Notes: generated by a model not told the origin, from the sequence alone. A stretch of 64,000 nucleotides of DNA from Streptomyces clavifer (GCA_014651175.1 BMWJ01000015.1:1-64000); one strand, 5' to 3'; shown: positions 16,551 through 25,521, numbered from the stretch's first letter. Numbers and translations are program-made.

Positions 16551-17537
16551 CGCGGCGATCAGACCGGGCAGCCTGTTCAGCACCCTGACCTTGCCCCCCG
16601 CGTCCCCGGCGCCCCTCTTGGGCACGTAGACCAGCTGGCTGGAGACCCGCTCCTTGGTGAGGGTGGTCCTGACCTCGCCGGTCAGCAGGGCCCTGACGTC
16701 CGGGGTGACCGCCGGCCGCAGCCCCTCGGCCGCCGTCTGCCGCTCGAAGTGCTTGCTGCTGAAGAAGACCAGCGCCCCGCCGTCCTCGGTCGTCAGACCC
16801 AGGGGAGCGAACGTCCCGGTGTCCAGCGGCTGATCGACGTACTGGAACGAGAAACCCGCCCGCCGGGTGTTCTTCCGCGTGTCCCGCCAGCCCGTGGTCG
16901 TCGCCCCCGGGGCGAAGACGTCCGGGGTGCCGTCCTTGAGGTAGTCCGTGTAGGCCGTGCTCAGCTCCGCGGGAGCGGTGGCCAGGGTCGTGTCCGCGTC
17001 CCCGCCGGGCACGGGCTGCGCCCAGCCGTCGGCGTCCTTGCGGAACTTCGGGACCTGGGACGGGGGAACGACCGCCAGGTAGGCGGCCTTCCACGGCGCG
17101 TCCGCTCCCGCGCGGACGAACACCAGCAGCCAGCGGGTGTCCAGCTTCCCGCCGTCCTGGTCGCGGTTGGAGTCGGTGTCCGCGACGAACCAGCGCGGCC
17201 AGCCCGCCTTCTTGGGAATCGTGTACGAGGCGTCGGTCAGCTCCAGCGGCCTGTGCGCCTTGTTGCCGCCCGGGTTGTTCTTCTGACGCGCTGTCAGGCC
17301 GGCCTGGTTGATCGCGCCGAGCGAACCGGTCACCCGGTCCGCGTCCAGCGCCGGATCGTACGCCTCGTCCGCCTTGTTGTAGGCGGCGGTGAAGTCCTCC
17401 AGGGCCTGCGCGGCCTCAGACTTCGTCGCTCCCGGTACGACTTCCAGTTCGCCGTGCACCGTCACGCAGCCGCTCGCCGTCACGCTCAGCACCGTGACCG
17501 TCGCGAGACCCGCCGCCAGTCGACCCAGCCTTCTCAT
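16539..17537 (-). CDS. Lipoprotein downstream of and overlapping efeU
   Basis: A 332-residue exported lipoprotein (signal peptide, lipobox TASGC with Cys24). It resembles a family of uncharacterised actinobacterial lipoproteins: an alpha-helical N-terminal part (EAAQALEDFTAAYNKADEAYD) and a later NTF2-like beta region (WKAAYLAVVPPSQVPKF, GLTTEDGGALVFFSSKHFE). GAAGG precedes the ATG. The first 122 nt overlap the 3' end of efeU in another frame on the same strand, so it belongs to the efeO-efeB-efeU transcript and is probably translationally coupled to it. A role in iron uptake is inferred from position only. Confidence 0.78.
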   Translation of the reverse strand: MRRLGRLAAGLATVTVLSVTASGCVTVHGELEVVPGATKSEAAQALEDFTAAYNKADEAYDPALDADRVTGSLGAINQAGLTARQKNNPGGNKAHRPLELTDASYTIPKKAGWPRWFVADTDSNRDQDGGKLDTRWLLVFVRAGADAPWKAAYLAVVPPSQVPKFRKDADGWAQPVPGGDADTTLATAPAELSTAYTDYLKDGTPDVFAPGATTTGWRDTRKNTRRAGFSFQYVDQPLDTGTFAPLGLTTEDGGALVFFSSKHFERQTAAEGLRPAVTPDVRALLTGEVRTTLTKERVSSQLVYVPKRGAGDAGGKVRVLNRLPGLIAAKGS

Positions 17538-18384
17538 CCGTTGCCTTCTGCGCCTTCTGATCCGTCGTCCGCACTGACCGTCCGAACCCTACCGGGGCGA
17601 GGAACAGCGCGAGCGTGGGGATGAGATACAGCGCCCACACCGTGACCTGGAGGACGGTCGGGTCGGCCTGGAAGTTGAAGACGCCCTTGAGCAGGGTGCC
17701 GTACCAGCTGTCCGGCGGAATGGTGGTCGTGATGTCGAACGCCTTGTTCCGCAGACCGCCGAGGAAGCGGGCCTCCTGGAGGTCGTGCACCCCGTAGGCG
17801 AGCACACCGGCGGCCACGACCACGAGCATGCCGCCCGTCCACGTGAAGAACCTCGACAGATTGATCTTCAGGGCACCCCGGTAGAACAGCCAGCTCAGCA
17901 CGATCGCGGTCGCTATGCCCAGCAGCACACCCACCAGCGGTGACGAGGAGCCCTCACCGCTCGCCCGCACCGAGGCCCACACGAACAGCGCGGTCTCCAG
18001 GCCCTCGCGGCCCACCGCCAGGAAGGCGGTGGCGACCAGTGCGCCGGTACCCATCGCGAGCGCCGCGTCGAGCCTGCCGTGCAGTTCCGCCTTCAGGTGC
18101 CGCGCCGTCCGCCGCATCCAGAACACCATCCAGGTCACCAGACCCACGGCGAGGACCGACAGCGAACCACCGAGCATCTCCTGCGCCTCGAACGTCAGCT
18201 CCTGGGAGCCGAATTCGAGCACGGCGCCGAAGGCCAGCGAGATGCCGCAGGCGATGCCGATCCCGGTCCACACCGGGCGCAGTGCGTCACGGCGGCCGGT
18301 CTTGACCAGGTACGCGACGAGGATGCAGACGACCAGGCCGGCCTCCAGGCCCTCGCGCAGGCCGATCAGATAGTTGCCGAACAT
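17416..18384 (-). CDS. efeU: Ferrous iron permease EfeU (FTR1 family)
   Basis: A 322-residue membrane permease of the Ftr1/EfeU family that moves iron across the cytoplasmic membrane. Both REGLE iron-binding motifs are intact, at residues 10-14 (first TM) and 126-130 (fourth TM), and about seven hydrophobic segments can be seen. After about residue 268 comes a hydrophilic Gly/Asp/Arg-rich tail coded by the region that also encodes the next gene's signal peptide. That tail may be variable or a result of overlap. Third gene of the efeO-efeB-efeU order, 40 nt after efeB. Expected to be iron-repressed. Confidence 0.93.
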   Translation of the reverse strand: MFGNYLIGLREGLEAGLVVCILVAYLVKTGRRDALRPVWTGIGIACGISLAFGAVLEFGSQELTFEAQEMLGGSLSVLAVGLVTWMVFWMRRTARHLKAELHGRLDAALAMGTGALVATAFLAVGREGLETALFVWASVRASGEGSSSPLVGVLLGIATAIVLSWLFYRGALKINLSRFFTWTGGMLVVVAAGVLAYGVHDLQEARFLGGLRNKAFDITTTIPPDSWYGTLLKGVFNFQADPTVLQVTVWALYLIPTLALFLAPVGFGRSVRTTDQKAQKATDEKAGSTGGGSRDGHGAERDGERLRDGARRTGSRTGSDEV

Positions 18385-18424
18385 GCCGGTCCTTCCACGG
18401 TGTCGGTCAGGGAAACGGCCCGGG

Positions 18425-19681
18425 TCACGAGAACAGTGCCCGGCCCCACCAGTCGTCCTTGTCCCGGACGCCCGGCGGAACGGCGAAGACGGCCGAACCC
18501 ACGTGCTGGATGTACTCGTTGAGCGCGTCGTGGGCCGCGAGGCTGCGCTGCACCGGCACGAAGCCCCTGCGGACGTCGCGCTGGTAGGCGAGGAAGAACA
18601 GTCCGGCGTCGAGCCTGCCCAGGCCGTCCGTACCGTCGGTGAAGGAGTAGCCGCGGCGCAGGATCGTCGCCCCGTCGTTGGTGTCCGGGTGGGCGAGCCG
18701 TACGTGCGCGGTCGGCAGCATCGCCTTCAGGAAGGGCTCGTCGCGCTCCGCGGACCTGCCGACCGGAGCGCCCTCGCCCTTGTCCCGGCCGAAGATGTCC
18801 TCCTGCTCCTGGAGCGGAGCCCGGTCCCAGGTCTCGATGTGCATGCGGATGCGCCGGGCCACCAGGTACGAACCCCCGGTCATCCACCCGGCGTCGTCCG
18901 ACCCGCCGACCCACACGTGCTTCTTCAGCGCGGCGGCGTCCGTGCCCGCGATGTTCCGGGTGCCGTCCTTGAAGCCCATCATGTTGCGGGGGGTCTGGGC
19001 GTCGGGCGTCGTCGAGGACGTCTTGCCGAAGCCCAGCTGCGACCAGCGGACCGAGGCGCGGCCCATGCCGATCCTGGCGAGGTTGCGGATCGCGTGCACC
19101 GCTACCTGCGGGTCGTCCGCGCACGCCTGGACGCACAGGTCGCCGCCGCTGCGGGTGGCGTCGAGGTTGTCGCCGGGGAACTTCGGCAGATCCACCAGCG
19201 CCTCGGGGCGCCGGCCGTCCAGGCCGAACCGGCCCCTGGCGAACAGGGACGGGCCGAAGCCGACGGTGAGCGTCAGCCGCGACGGACGCAGGCCCAGGGC
19301 CTCGCCCGTGTCGTCCGGCGGCGACTCGGCGAGGCCGCCGTACGCGCCCTCGCCCACGGTGTGCCCGGCCGTCATGCGCTCGGCGGCGCGTGTCCACTCC
19401 CGGAGCAGCGCGACCAGCTCGGCCCGGTCCTCGGTCGTCACGTCGAACGACGCGAAGTGCAGCCGGTCCTGTACGGCGGTGGCGATGCCGGCCTGGTGCG
19501 GCCCGTGGAACGGCACCGCCGCCCCACTGTCCGCGGCCGGCTCCGGGTCCCCGCCCGCGCGCACGGCGGCGACCGCGCCACCCGCCGCCGCGGCGCCGAG
19601 GGCCAGTCCCGCGCCGCCCCAGCCCAGCAGGGCGCGGCGGGACGGGGCCGGCTCCCGCTCCCCGGGGCTCGCCGGCCCCAT
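18425..19681 (-). CDS. efeB: Deferrochelatase/peroxidase EfeB (Dyp-type)
   Basis: A 418-residue heme-containing Dyp-type peroxidase of the EfeUOB system, reported in other bacteria to take part in iron uptake and to release iron from heme. It carries a Tat signal (SRRALLGWGGAGLALG from residue 14) and the family GxxDG motif (GFKDGTRN, about residue 237) with the catalytic Asp. The C-terminal half has the conserved RRGYSF and LFFLAYQRD segments. Its ATG overlaps the TAA stop of efeO by one base (TAATG), giving tight translational coupling. With hmu and heme oxygenase genes nearby, a heme-linked function is plausible. Confidence 0.93.
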   Translation of the reverse strand: MGPASPGEREPAPSRRALLGWGGAGLALGAAAAGGAVAAVRAGGDPEPAADSGAAVPFHGPHQAGIATAVQDRLHFASFDVTTEDRAELVALLREWTRAAERMTAGHTVGEGAYGGLAESPPDDTGEALGLRPSRLTLTVGFGPSLFARGRFGLDGRRPEALVDLPKFPGDNLDATRSGGDLCVQACADDPQVAVHAIRNLARIGMGRASVRWSQLGFGKTSSTTPDAQTPRNMMGFKDGTRNIAGTDAAALKKHVWVGGSDDAGWMTGGSYLVARRIRMHIETWDRAPLQEQEDIFGRDKGEGAPVGRSAERDEPFLKAMLPTAHVRLAHPDTNDGATILRRGYSFTDGTDGLGRLDAGLFFLAYQRDVRRGFVPVQRSLAAHDALNEYIQHVGSAVFAVPPGVRDKDDWWGRALFS

Positions 19682-20817
19682 TACTTCGTCACCGCGGCTG
19701 CCAGCTTGGACAGCGGCTCAGCCAGCGCGTTGACGGCGTCGGAGAGCTTCTTGCGGTCCGCCTTGCCGACCTTGTCGTACGAGGTGAAGTCGTAGGAGGT
19801 GCGGTCCGCGCGGTAGGTGTCCAGCAGGGTGTTCAGCGACGCGAACTGCTTGTCCAGGGAGGCGGTCAGTGCCGCGTCGTTCTTCGTCGCGATCGGCTTG
19901 AGGAGTTCGTAGGACTTCTCGGCGCCTTCGACGTTCGCCTTGAAGTCGACGAGGTCGGTGTGGCTGTAGCGCTCCTCCTCGCCGGTGACCTTGCCGGTGG
20001 CGACCTCGTCCAGGAGCTCCTTGGCGCCGTTCGCCATCGAGGTCGGGGTGATCTCGGCCCTGCCGACCCGCTTCTGCCAGTCGGTCAGGTCCGCGAGGAG
20101 GAGGGGGGCGAGCGCCTTCTCCTCGGCACCCAGCTTCTCGTCCTGCCACAGCGCCTTCTCCAGGCGGTGCCAGCCGGTCCACTTCTGGCCGTCCTCCAGG
20201 CCGTCCTCGCGGACATCGACCTTCGGGTCGATGTCACCGAAGGACTCGGCGACCGGCTCGGTGCGCTCCCAGCCGATGCGGGAGCCGGCGTACGCCTTCT
20301 TCGCGGCTTCGACGTCACCCGCGGCCACGGCGTCCGTGAAGGCCTTCACCTTCGGCAGCGTCTCGTCGGCCTGTGCCTGCACGTAGGTGCGGTAGCCGGC
20401 GACGGCCGTGTCCATCTCGGGGCTCCGCGCCGCGGACCTGCCGCCGGTGACCTCGACGGTCTGCCGGATGCCCTTGCCCTTCATACCGGGCTTGCAGGCG
20501 ATCTCGTACGTCCCGGCCTTGATCTCGGCCGTGATCCGCGCCCTGGTCCCGGGGCCGATGTTCTCGCGCTCGGTGACGATGCGGTCGTCCGGGAACAGGA
20601 CGTACACCTCGGTGACCTTGGACCCCTTGTTCTCCACGGCCAGTTCGACGTGGCCGGCCGGGATGCTCGTCTTCGACACCTCGCAGGAGTCGTCCTTCGC
20701 GACGACCTGGACGGCACCGTCCCCCTTGGCGTCGCTCTTCTCGGCGCAGCCCGTGACGGCGGTCAGAGCGGCCACGGTCGCGGCAGCGGTGACGACGGAG
20801 AAACGAACGGCTCGCAT
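19681..20817 (-). CDS. efeO: Iron uptake protein EfeO (cupredoxin + M75 domains)
   Basis: A 378-residue periplasmic-type iron-binding component of EfeUOB, here a lipoprotein (VTGC, Cys24). Residues about 35-130 form the cupredoxin-like domain (DDSCEVSKTSIPAGHVELAVEN, EIACKPGMKGKGIRQTVEV). The rest is the helical M75 domain with the HxxE iron-binding motif in GWHRLEKALW near residue 215. GGAG precedes the ATG at 6 nt. First gene of the operon; an iron-box-like tract lies 55-83 bp upstream. It is thought to bind iron and hand it to EfeU. Confidence 0.93.
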   Translation of the reverse strand: MRAVRFSVVTAAATVAALTAVTGCAEKSDAKGDGAVQVVAKDDSCEVSKTSIPAGHVELAVENKGSKVTEVYVLFPDDRIVTERENIGPGTRARITAEIKAGTYEIACKPGMKGKGIRQTVEVTGGRSAARSPEMDTAVAGYRTYVQAQADETLPKVKAFTDAVAAGDVEAAKKAYAGSRIGWERTEPVAESFGDIDPKVDVREDGLEDGQKWTGWHRLEKALWQDEKLGAEEKALAPLLLADLTDWQKRVGRAEITPTSMANGAKELLDEVATGKVTGEEERYSHTDLVDFKANVEGAEKSYELLKPIATKNDAALTASLDKQFASLNTLLDTYRADRTSYDFTSYDKVGKADRKKLSDAVNALAEPLSKLAAAVTK

Positions 20818-20871
20818 GCGGGCTCCACGGGGGACGTAAGAACGGGAGGAGGGTGACGAAAGGAGGTGAGG

Positions 20872-20900
20872 CGGACCTAACTTAACGCTGCCTTACCTGG
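20872..20900. promoter_or_regulatory. Degenerate iron-box tract upstream of efeO
   Basis: Two half-sites of the DmdR/IdeR consensus TWAGGTWAGSCTWACCTWA are visible: ACCTAA at 20875-20880 and CTTACCT at 20892-20898. The tract is AT-richer than its surroundings and lies where the efeO promoter should be. The match is weaker than the sites at 24066 and 28760. Confidence 0.5.
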
Positions 20901-21002
20901 CGCATACCCGTCACGGAAGTGATTCGGCTCTCACCCGTGGGCAGGGGAAACAGCCTGGTCACGGCCTGTTCATGGGGAACCCACAGGAAGGTCAAACGTG
21001 GG

Positions 21003-21842
21003 TCAAGAGCCCCTTACCGGCACGATGAGCGGCACCCCGGTCCGCGGATGCGGGAACACCTCCACCGGCTGCCGGTACACCTCGCCGAGCAGTGCACCCG
21101 TGAACACCTCGGCGGGCGGCCCGGCCACCGCTATCCGGCCGCCGTGCAGCACGGCGGCCCTGTCGGCGTGGGCCGAGGCGAGCCCCAGGTCGTGCAGCAC
21201 CACCACCACCGCGTCGCCGGCGGCGGCCCGCTCCCGGCAGATCCGCAGCACCAGCTCCTGGTGGCGCAGGTCCAGCGCGGCCGTCGGTTCGTCCAGGAGC
21301 AGCAGCGGGGTGCGCTGCGCCAGCACCCGGGCCAGTGCGACCCGAGCCCGCTCACCGCCCGACAGCGCGGAGAACGGGCGGGCGGCGAAGTCCGTGACCT
21401 CCGTCGCGGCCATCGCCGTGGCGACGGCCGCGTCGTCCTCGTCCCCCCGGGCCGTCCCCGCCCAGGGCGCCCGCCCCATCCGTACGACGTCCTCGACCGG
21501 GAACGGGAAGGAGAGCACGGCGGACTGCGGCAGCACGGCCCGGCGCAGGGCGAGTTCGGGGGCCGACCAGGCGGCGGCCGGACGGCCGCCGATGCGCACC
21601 TCGCCGCCGGCCGCGGGCAGATCGCCGGCCAGTGCCGCCAGCAGGGTCGACTTCCCGGCCCCGTTCGGTCCCACGAGCGCCAGTACCTCGCCCGCCCGGG
21701 CGGCCAGCCCCACGGAGTCGAGGACCTGCCGCCGTCCCAGCCGGACACTCAGCCCGTCCGCCTCGGCGACGGGCGAGCCCGCGGGGACGGGGGAGGGCAG
21801 CTCCCGGTCGCGTACCGCGAACAGCCTGCGCACCGGATTCAT
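21003..21842 (-). CDS. hmuV: Heme ABC transporter ATP-binding protein HmuV
   Basis: A 279-residue ATPase energising heme import. Walker A is GPNGAGKST (residues 58-66), the Q-loop lies in RRAVLPQSAVLSFPF, the ABC signature is LSGGERARVALAR, Walker B is LLLLDEPTAALD and the switch His lies in VVVLHDLG. The ATG (MNPVRRLFAV) overlaps the TGA of the permease gene as ATGA. The frame stays open far upstream only because of GC bias. Last gene of hmuTUV; EVYRQPVEVFPHPRTG near the end is typical of HmuV. Confidence 0.93.
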   Translation of the reverse strand: MNPVRRLFAVRDRELPSPVPAGSPVAEADGLSVRLGRRQVLDSVGLAARAGEVLALVGPNGAGKSTLLAALAGDLPAAGGEVRIGGRPAAAWSAPELALRRAVLPQSAVLSFPFPVEDVVRMGRAPWAGTARGDEDDAAVATAMAATEVTDFAARPFSALSGGERARVALARVLAQRTPLLLLDEPTAALDLRHQELVLRICRERAAAGDAVVVVLHDLGLASAHADRAAVLHGGRIAVAGPPAEVFTGALLGEVYRQPVEVFPHPRTGVPLIVPVRGS

Positions 21843-22924
21843 GCCCAACCACCTTGCTTGCGACGGGTCCTGCGCAGCAGCCAGAAGAAGAACGGACTGC
21901 CGAGGAGAGCGGTCAGCACACCGAGCGGCAGCTCGGCGGGATCGGCCACGGTGCGCGCCGCGAGGTCGCCCGCCACGAGCACCAGCGCACCCCCGAGCGC
22001 GCTGCCGGGGACGAGGAAGCGGTGGCCGGGGCCGTTGGCCATCCGCAGCAGATGCGGGACGAGCAGGCCCACGAAGGAGATGATCCCGGCGACGGCCACC
22101 GCGGCGGCGGTCAGCAGCGCCACGACGAGGACGAGCACGATCCGGAGCCGTTCGACGTCCACTCCCAGATGGCGGGCGGGGCGCTCCCCGAGGGCCAGCA
22201 GGTCCAGCTCGCGCGCGTAGAAGGGTGCGACGAGCAGACCGAGCACCGCGCACGGCAGCACCGCGAGCACTTTGGGCCAGGTCGCCTGGGCCAGCGAGCC
22301 GAGCTGCCAGAAGGTGATCTGGGTGATCTGCGCGTTGTCCGCGAAGAAGATGAACAGGCCGATCAGCGCACCCGCGAAGGCGTTGACCGCGATACCGGTG
22401 AGGATCAGCGTCACCACCTCGGTCCGGCCGCCGGAGCGCGACAGCACGTACACCAGGAGGACGGTGGCCAGGCCGGCGACGAACGCGCAGACCGTGATCG
22501 TCCAGTTGCCGAAGAAGTCCAGCCCGAGCGCGATGCAGGCGACCGCGCCGACCGCCGCGCCCGAAGAGATCCCGATGACCCCGGGCTCGGCCAGCGGATT
22601 GCCGAACACCCCCTGCATCAGAGCCCCCGCGCAGCCCAGGGAAGCCCCGACGAGCAGGGCGAGGACGACCCTCGGCAGCCGTACGTTCCACAGGACGCTC
22701 TCGCCGACCCTGTCCAGCGCCTGCCCGCCGAGGCCGGTCCGGTGCTGGACGGAGGAGAGGACGTCGCCCAGCGGGATGCTGTACGCACCGAGTCCGGCGG
22801 AGAGGAGGCAGCCGACGAGGAGCGCGGCGGTCAGCACGACGGTGAGGGTGAACGCCCTGCCGCGCCGCCGGACGGTCCTCACGCCGTCGGTGCCCGCGGG
22901 CGAGTGGTGGGCGGCGGCCGTCAT
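21839..22924 (-). CDS. hmuU: Heme ABC transporter permease HmuU (FecCD family)
   Basis: A 361-residue polytopic permease of the FecCD/BtuC family with about ten membrane segments. Signatures are RLPRVVLALLVGASLGCAGALMQGVFGNPLAEPGVIGISSGAAVGA near the N-terminus, the cytoplasmic coupling region GVDVERLR, and GIISFVGLLVPHLLR late in the protein. The start MTAAAHHSPAG overlaps the hmuT stop as ATGA, and its own stop overlaps the hmuV start the same way. All three genes are thus translationally coupled, and the protein dimer pairs with HmuV to import heme delivered by HmuT. Confidence 0.93.
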   Translation of the reverse strand: MTAAAHHSPAGTDGVRTVRRRGRAFTLTVVLTAALLVGCLLSAGLGAYSIPLGDVLSSVQHRTGLGGQALDRVGESVLWNVRLPRVVLALLVGASLGCAGALMQGVFGNPLAEPGVIGISSGAAVGAVACIALGLDFFGNWTITVCAFVAGLATVLLVYVLSRSGGRTEVVTLILTGIAVNAFAGALIGLFIFFADNAQITQITFWQLGSLAQATWPKVLAVLPCAVLGLLVAPFYARELDLLALGERPARHLGVDVERLRIVLVLVVALLTAAAVAVAGIISFVGLLVPHLLRMANGPGHRFLVPGSALGGALVLVAGDLAARTVADPAELPLGVLTALLGSPFFFWLLRRTRRKQGGWA

Positions 22925-23988
22925 GCGCCGTCCCCGCCCGCCGGGTAGAGCTGGTCGACGAGTTCCGCCAGCACCCGGTCGGTGCGCGGCCCGTAGTTGA
23001 GCAGTACCCCGTCGTCGATCGAGACGATCCGGCGGTCCATGCCGGCAGGCGTCTCGGCCACACCGGGGATCCTGACGAGGCCGTCGGGACCGCCCACCGA
23101 GTCGAGCCCCTTGCTCATGACGAGGATCGCGTCCGGTGCCGCCTCGGCCAGCGCCTCGCTGGTGATGGGGGTGAAGTCCTTCGTCAGCCCGGAGGCACTG
23201 CCCGCGTCGACCGCGCCCGCGGCCTCGAGCAGCGAACCGGCGCCGGACTCCCGGCCGCCCAGGAGATAGACCGAGGCCGAGCCGCGCAGGTAGAGGAAGG
23301 CGACGCGTGGTCCGGCGCCGTCCTCGTGGGCGGGGATCGTCCGGCGCACGGCGTCGATGCGGGACTCCGTGCGTGCCTTCAGTTCGTCCCCCGAGGACCT
23401 CACGCCCAGGGCCGCGGCCACGGTGTCGATCCGGCGGCCCACGTCGGCGAGCTCCTTGGCGGGTTCGACGACGACGAGCGCGATCCCGGCGTCGCGGATC
23501 TGGCTGACGGCCTCGGCGGGGCCGGTCGTGGTGTCCGCGAGGACGACCGTCGGCCGCAGGGACAGCACGCTCTCCGCCGAGACGTCGTGAGCGCGGGTCA
23601 CCACCGGAAGTCTCCGGGCCTGTTCGAAGGTGGCGGTGATGTCGCGGGCCACCACCTGCTCGGCGAATCCGAGGGTGAACACGATCTCGCTGAGCGATCC
23701 GGTGAGCGGAACGATCCGGTCGGCGGAGGTCACGGTGACCTCCGCCCCGTCCGCCGACTCCACGGTCACGGGCAGCCGGGGGTCGGGAGCCGTGGCCAGG
23801 GGCTCGACAACGTCGGCCGCGGCGGCGGCGGTTGACGCCCCGGCGGGCCCCGCCGCTGGATCTCCGGTGCCGCCGCAGCCGGTGAGCACCGCGGAGAGCA
23901 CCAGGAGGGCGGCCAGGGATCCGAGCCGTCCGGTGCGTGGCCGTATGCCTCCTCTGCCCGTCGCGGCGGGGTACTGGGGGAAACGCAC
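22921..23988 (-). CDS. hmuT: Heme-binding lipoprotein HmuT
   Basis: A substrate-binding lipoprotein of the heme importer, class III (BtuF/HmuT) fold. Lipobox LTGC (Cys38 from this start). The body has the helical-backbone protein features RIVPLTGSLSEIVFTLGFAEQVVARD, LRPTVVLADTTTGPAEAV, and the C-terminal MSKGLDSVGG and NYGPRTDRVLAELV segments. The GTG with GAGGAC about 10 nt upstream is preferred; another in-frame GTG at 24051 would lengthen the leader by 21 residues. First gene of hmuTUV, divergent from the HtaA genes with a shared iron box between them, so iron-repressed expression is expected. Confidence 0.88.
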   Translation of the reverse strand: MRFPQYPAATGRGGIRPRTGRLGSLAALLVLSAVLTGCGGTGDPAAGPAGASTAAAAADVVEPLATAPDPRLPVTVESADGAEVTVTSADRIVPLTGSLSEIVFTLGFAEQVVARDITATFEQARRLPVVTRAHDVSAESVLSLRPTVVLADTTTGPAEAVSQIRDAGIALVVVEPAKELADVGRRIDTVAAALGVRSSGDELKARTESRIDAVRRTIPAHEDGAGPRVAFLYLRGSASVYLLGGRESGAGSLLEAAGAVDAGSASGLTKDFTPITSEALAEAAPDAILVMSKGLDSVGGPDGLVRIPGVAETPAGMDRRIVSIDDGVLLNYGPRTDRVLAELVDQLYPAGGDGA

Positions 23989-24059
23989 GGGGCACCGTCC
24001 TCGGTGTTTCGGGGTTGTTCGGGAGCTTCGTGACGGAGGGGGTTCCGACACAGACTTGA

Positions 24060-24088
24060 TTGAGGTTAGGTTAGCCTTGCCTTATCCA
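24060..24088 (+). promoter_or_regulatory. Promoter with iron box in the spacer (hmuT / HtaA divergent region)
   Basis: A DmdR/IdeR-type iron box, TTAGGTTAGCCTTGCCTTA at 24066-24084, matches the left half of the consensus perfectly and most of the right half. It occupies the 17-bp spacer between a -35-like TTGAGG (24060-24065) and a -10-like TATCCA (24083-24088) reading towards the HtaA gene. The regulator with iron bound would block polymerase, and the same site can control hmuT leftward. Confidence 0.8.
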
Positions 24089-24108
24089 CCAGCCCTCGGA
24101 GGGTCTCC

Positions 24109-25521
24109 ATGCCGCCGTCCAGATCCGTCCGCGCGCTCGTCGTCGCGCTTCTCGCGACGCTGGCGGCGACCTTGCTTCCGGCCACCACCGCGCACGCGGC
24201 CGGCCGTACGGTGCAGGGCGGCAGGCTGGACTGGGGCATCAAGTCCTCCTTCCAGAGCTACGTCACCGGGCCCGTCGCGCAGGGCGGTTGGAGCCTGACG
24301 GGCGGGGCCGCGACGGTCGGCGGAAGCCGGTTCCGCTTCCACTCCGCCACCGGCTCCTACGATCCGGCGGACGGGTCCTTCCGGGCCGGGTTCTCCGGCG
24401 GGGTGCGCTTCACAGGCCATCGGAAGGCCGACGGCAGCAGCGAACTCGACCTCACCATCAGCCGCCCCACCGTCCGGATCTCCGGGGGAGGCGGAACCGT
24501 CTACGCGGACATGGTCAGCAAGGACCGGGGGAGCGGCCGGGTCACCTCGTCCGCCCAGGTGCCCCTCGCCACGCTCGGCCTCTCCGGGATAGACATGCGG
24601 GGCGGATCCACCCCCGTGGCCCTCGACAACATCCCGGCGACGCTGACTTCGCAGGGCGCGACGGCCTTCGCCGGCTACTACGCGGCGGGCACACCGCTCG
24701 ACCCGGTCAGCCTCTCCGTGGATACGAGCGCCCCGGCCGCGGAGCCGCAGGCCTCCAGGTCCGCCGCCCCGCCGGAGAAGCCGAAGACCTCCGGGAAGCC
24801 GAAGACGTCGAAGAAGGAGACCGCGGGCCGCTTCGAGGACGCCGCGGTGGACTGGGGAGTGCGCCGCACCTTCCGGGAGTACGTCACCGGCTCCGTCGGC
24901 CGGGGGAAGTGGACGCTCGCCGGGGGAGCCCAGGACGGCGGGGCCCTCTTCCGCTTCCCGAAGGGCACGGGCTCGTACGACGCGGAGGAGGGGACCCTGG
25001 ACGCGGCCTTCGCCGGCAGCGTCCGCTTCACCGGTGCGGACGGCCTCGACCTGCGACTGGCCGGGGTCGCGGTCCGCGTGGCCTCGGGCAGGGGGACGCT
25101 CCTGGCGGACGTCACCAGCAAGGGCGCCACCAGCAAGGACGTCCCGCTGATCACCTTCGCCGCCGGGAAGCTCACCCCGGCGCACGGACTCGCCGTCCTC
25201 ACCGAGGCCCCCGCGACACTCACCGCCGACGGCTCCAAGGCCTTCGGATCGCTCTACAGGGCCGGCACGGCGATGGACCCGGTCTCGCTGGCCGTCGCCG
25301 TCGACGCCGAGGCGGAACTGCCCGCCCTGCCCGACCTGGGCACCGCGGCCGAACCGTCCGGGACACCCGCGACGAAGCCCGCCGCCACCCCGGACGCCCG
25401 TCCGGTCGCCGCCGAGTCCACCTCCCGCACCGGCACGTACCTCGCCGCGGGCGGTGGTGCGGCGCTGCTCGCCGCCGTGCTGTACCTGGCGCGCAGGCGC
25501 CGTACCGCCCGGAACGCGTGA
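24109..25521 (+). CDS. Secreted, membrane-anchored protein with two HtaA heme-binding domains
   Basis: A 470-residue surface protein for heme capture. The signal peptide ends near residue 30 (AHA-AG). Two HtaA domains (about 35-205 and 240-400) each open with the family motif (LDWGIKSSFQSYV; VDWGVRRTFREYV) and contain FRFHSATGSYDP / FRFPKGTGSYDA and the closing PATLTSQG / PATLTADG blocks. A Lys/Pro/Thr linker joins them. The C-terminus is one TM helix with an Arg-rich tail; no clear LPxTG or LAxTG box is visible before it. GGAGG precedes the ATG. It follows an iron-box promoter and is 55 nt from the second HtaA gene, so the pair is co-transcribed. Corynebacterial HtaA proteins bind heme and pass it to HmuT. 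Confidence 0.9.
   Translation: MPPSRSVRALVVALLATLAATLLPATTAHAAGRTVQGGRLDWGIKSSFQSYVTGPVAQGGWSLTGGAATVGGSRFRFHSATGSYDPADGSFRAGFSGGVRFTGHRKADGSSELDLTISRPTVRISGGGGTVYADMVSKDRGSGRVTSSAQVPLATLGLSGIDMRGGSTPVALDNIPATLTSQGATAFAGYYAAGTPLDPVSLSVDTSAPAAEPQASRSAAPPEKPKTSGKPKTSKKETAGRFEDAAVDWGVRRTFREYVTGSVGRGKWTLAGGAQDGGALFRFPKGTGSYDAEEGTLDAAFAGSVRFTGADGLDLRLAGVAVRVASGRGTLLADVTSKGATSKDVPLITFAAGKLTPAHGLAVLTEAPATLTADGSKAFGSLYRAGTAMDPVSLAVAVDAEAELPALPDLGTAAEPSGTPATKPAATPDARPVAAESTSRTGTYLAAGGGAALLAAVLYLARRRRTARNA

Noticed and set aside
21003..23063. Apparent fusion of HmuV with a long N-terminal extension
   Set aside because: The extension is an out-of-frame reading of hmuU. The internal ATG overlapping the hmuU stop is the natural start. 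The same applies to the frame extending hmuU through hmuT.
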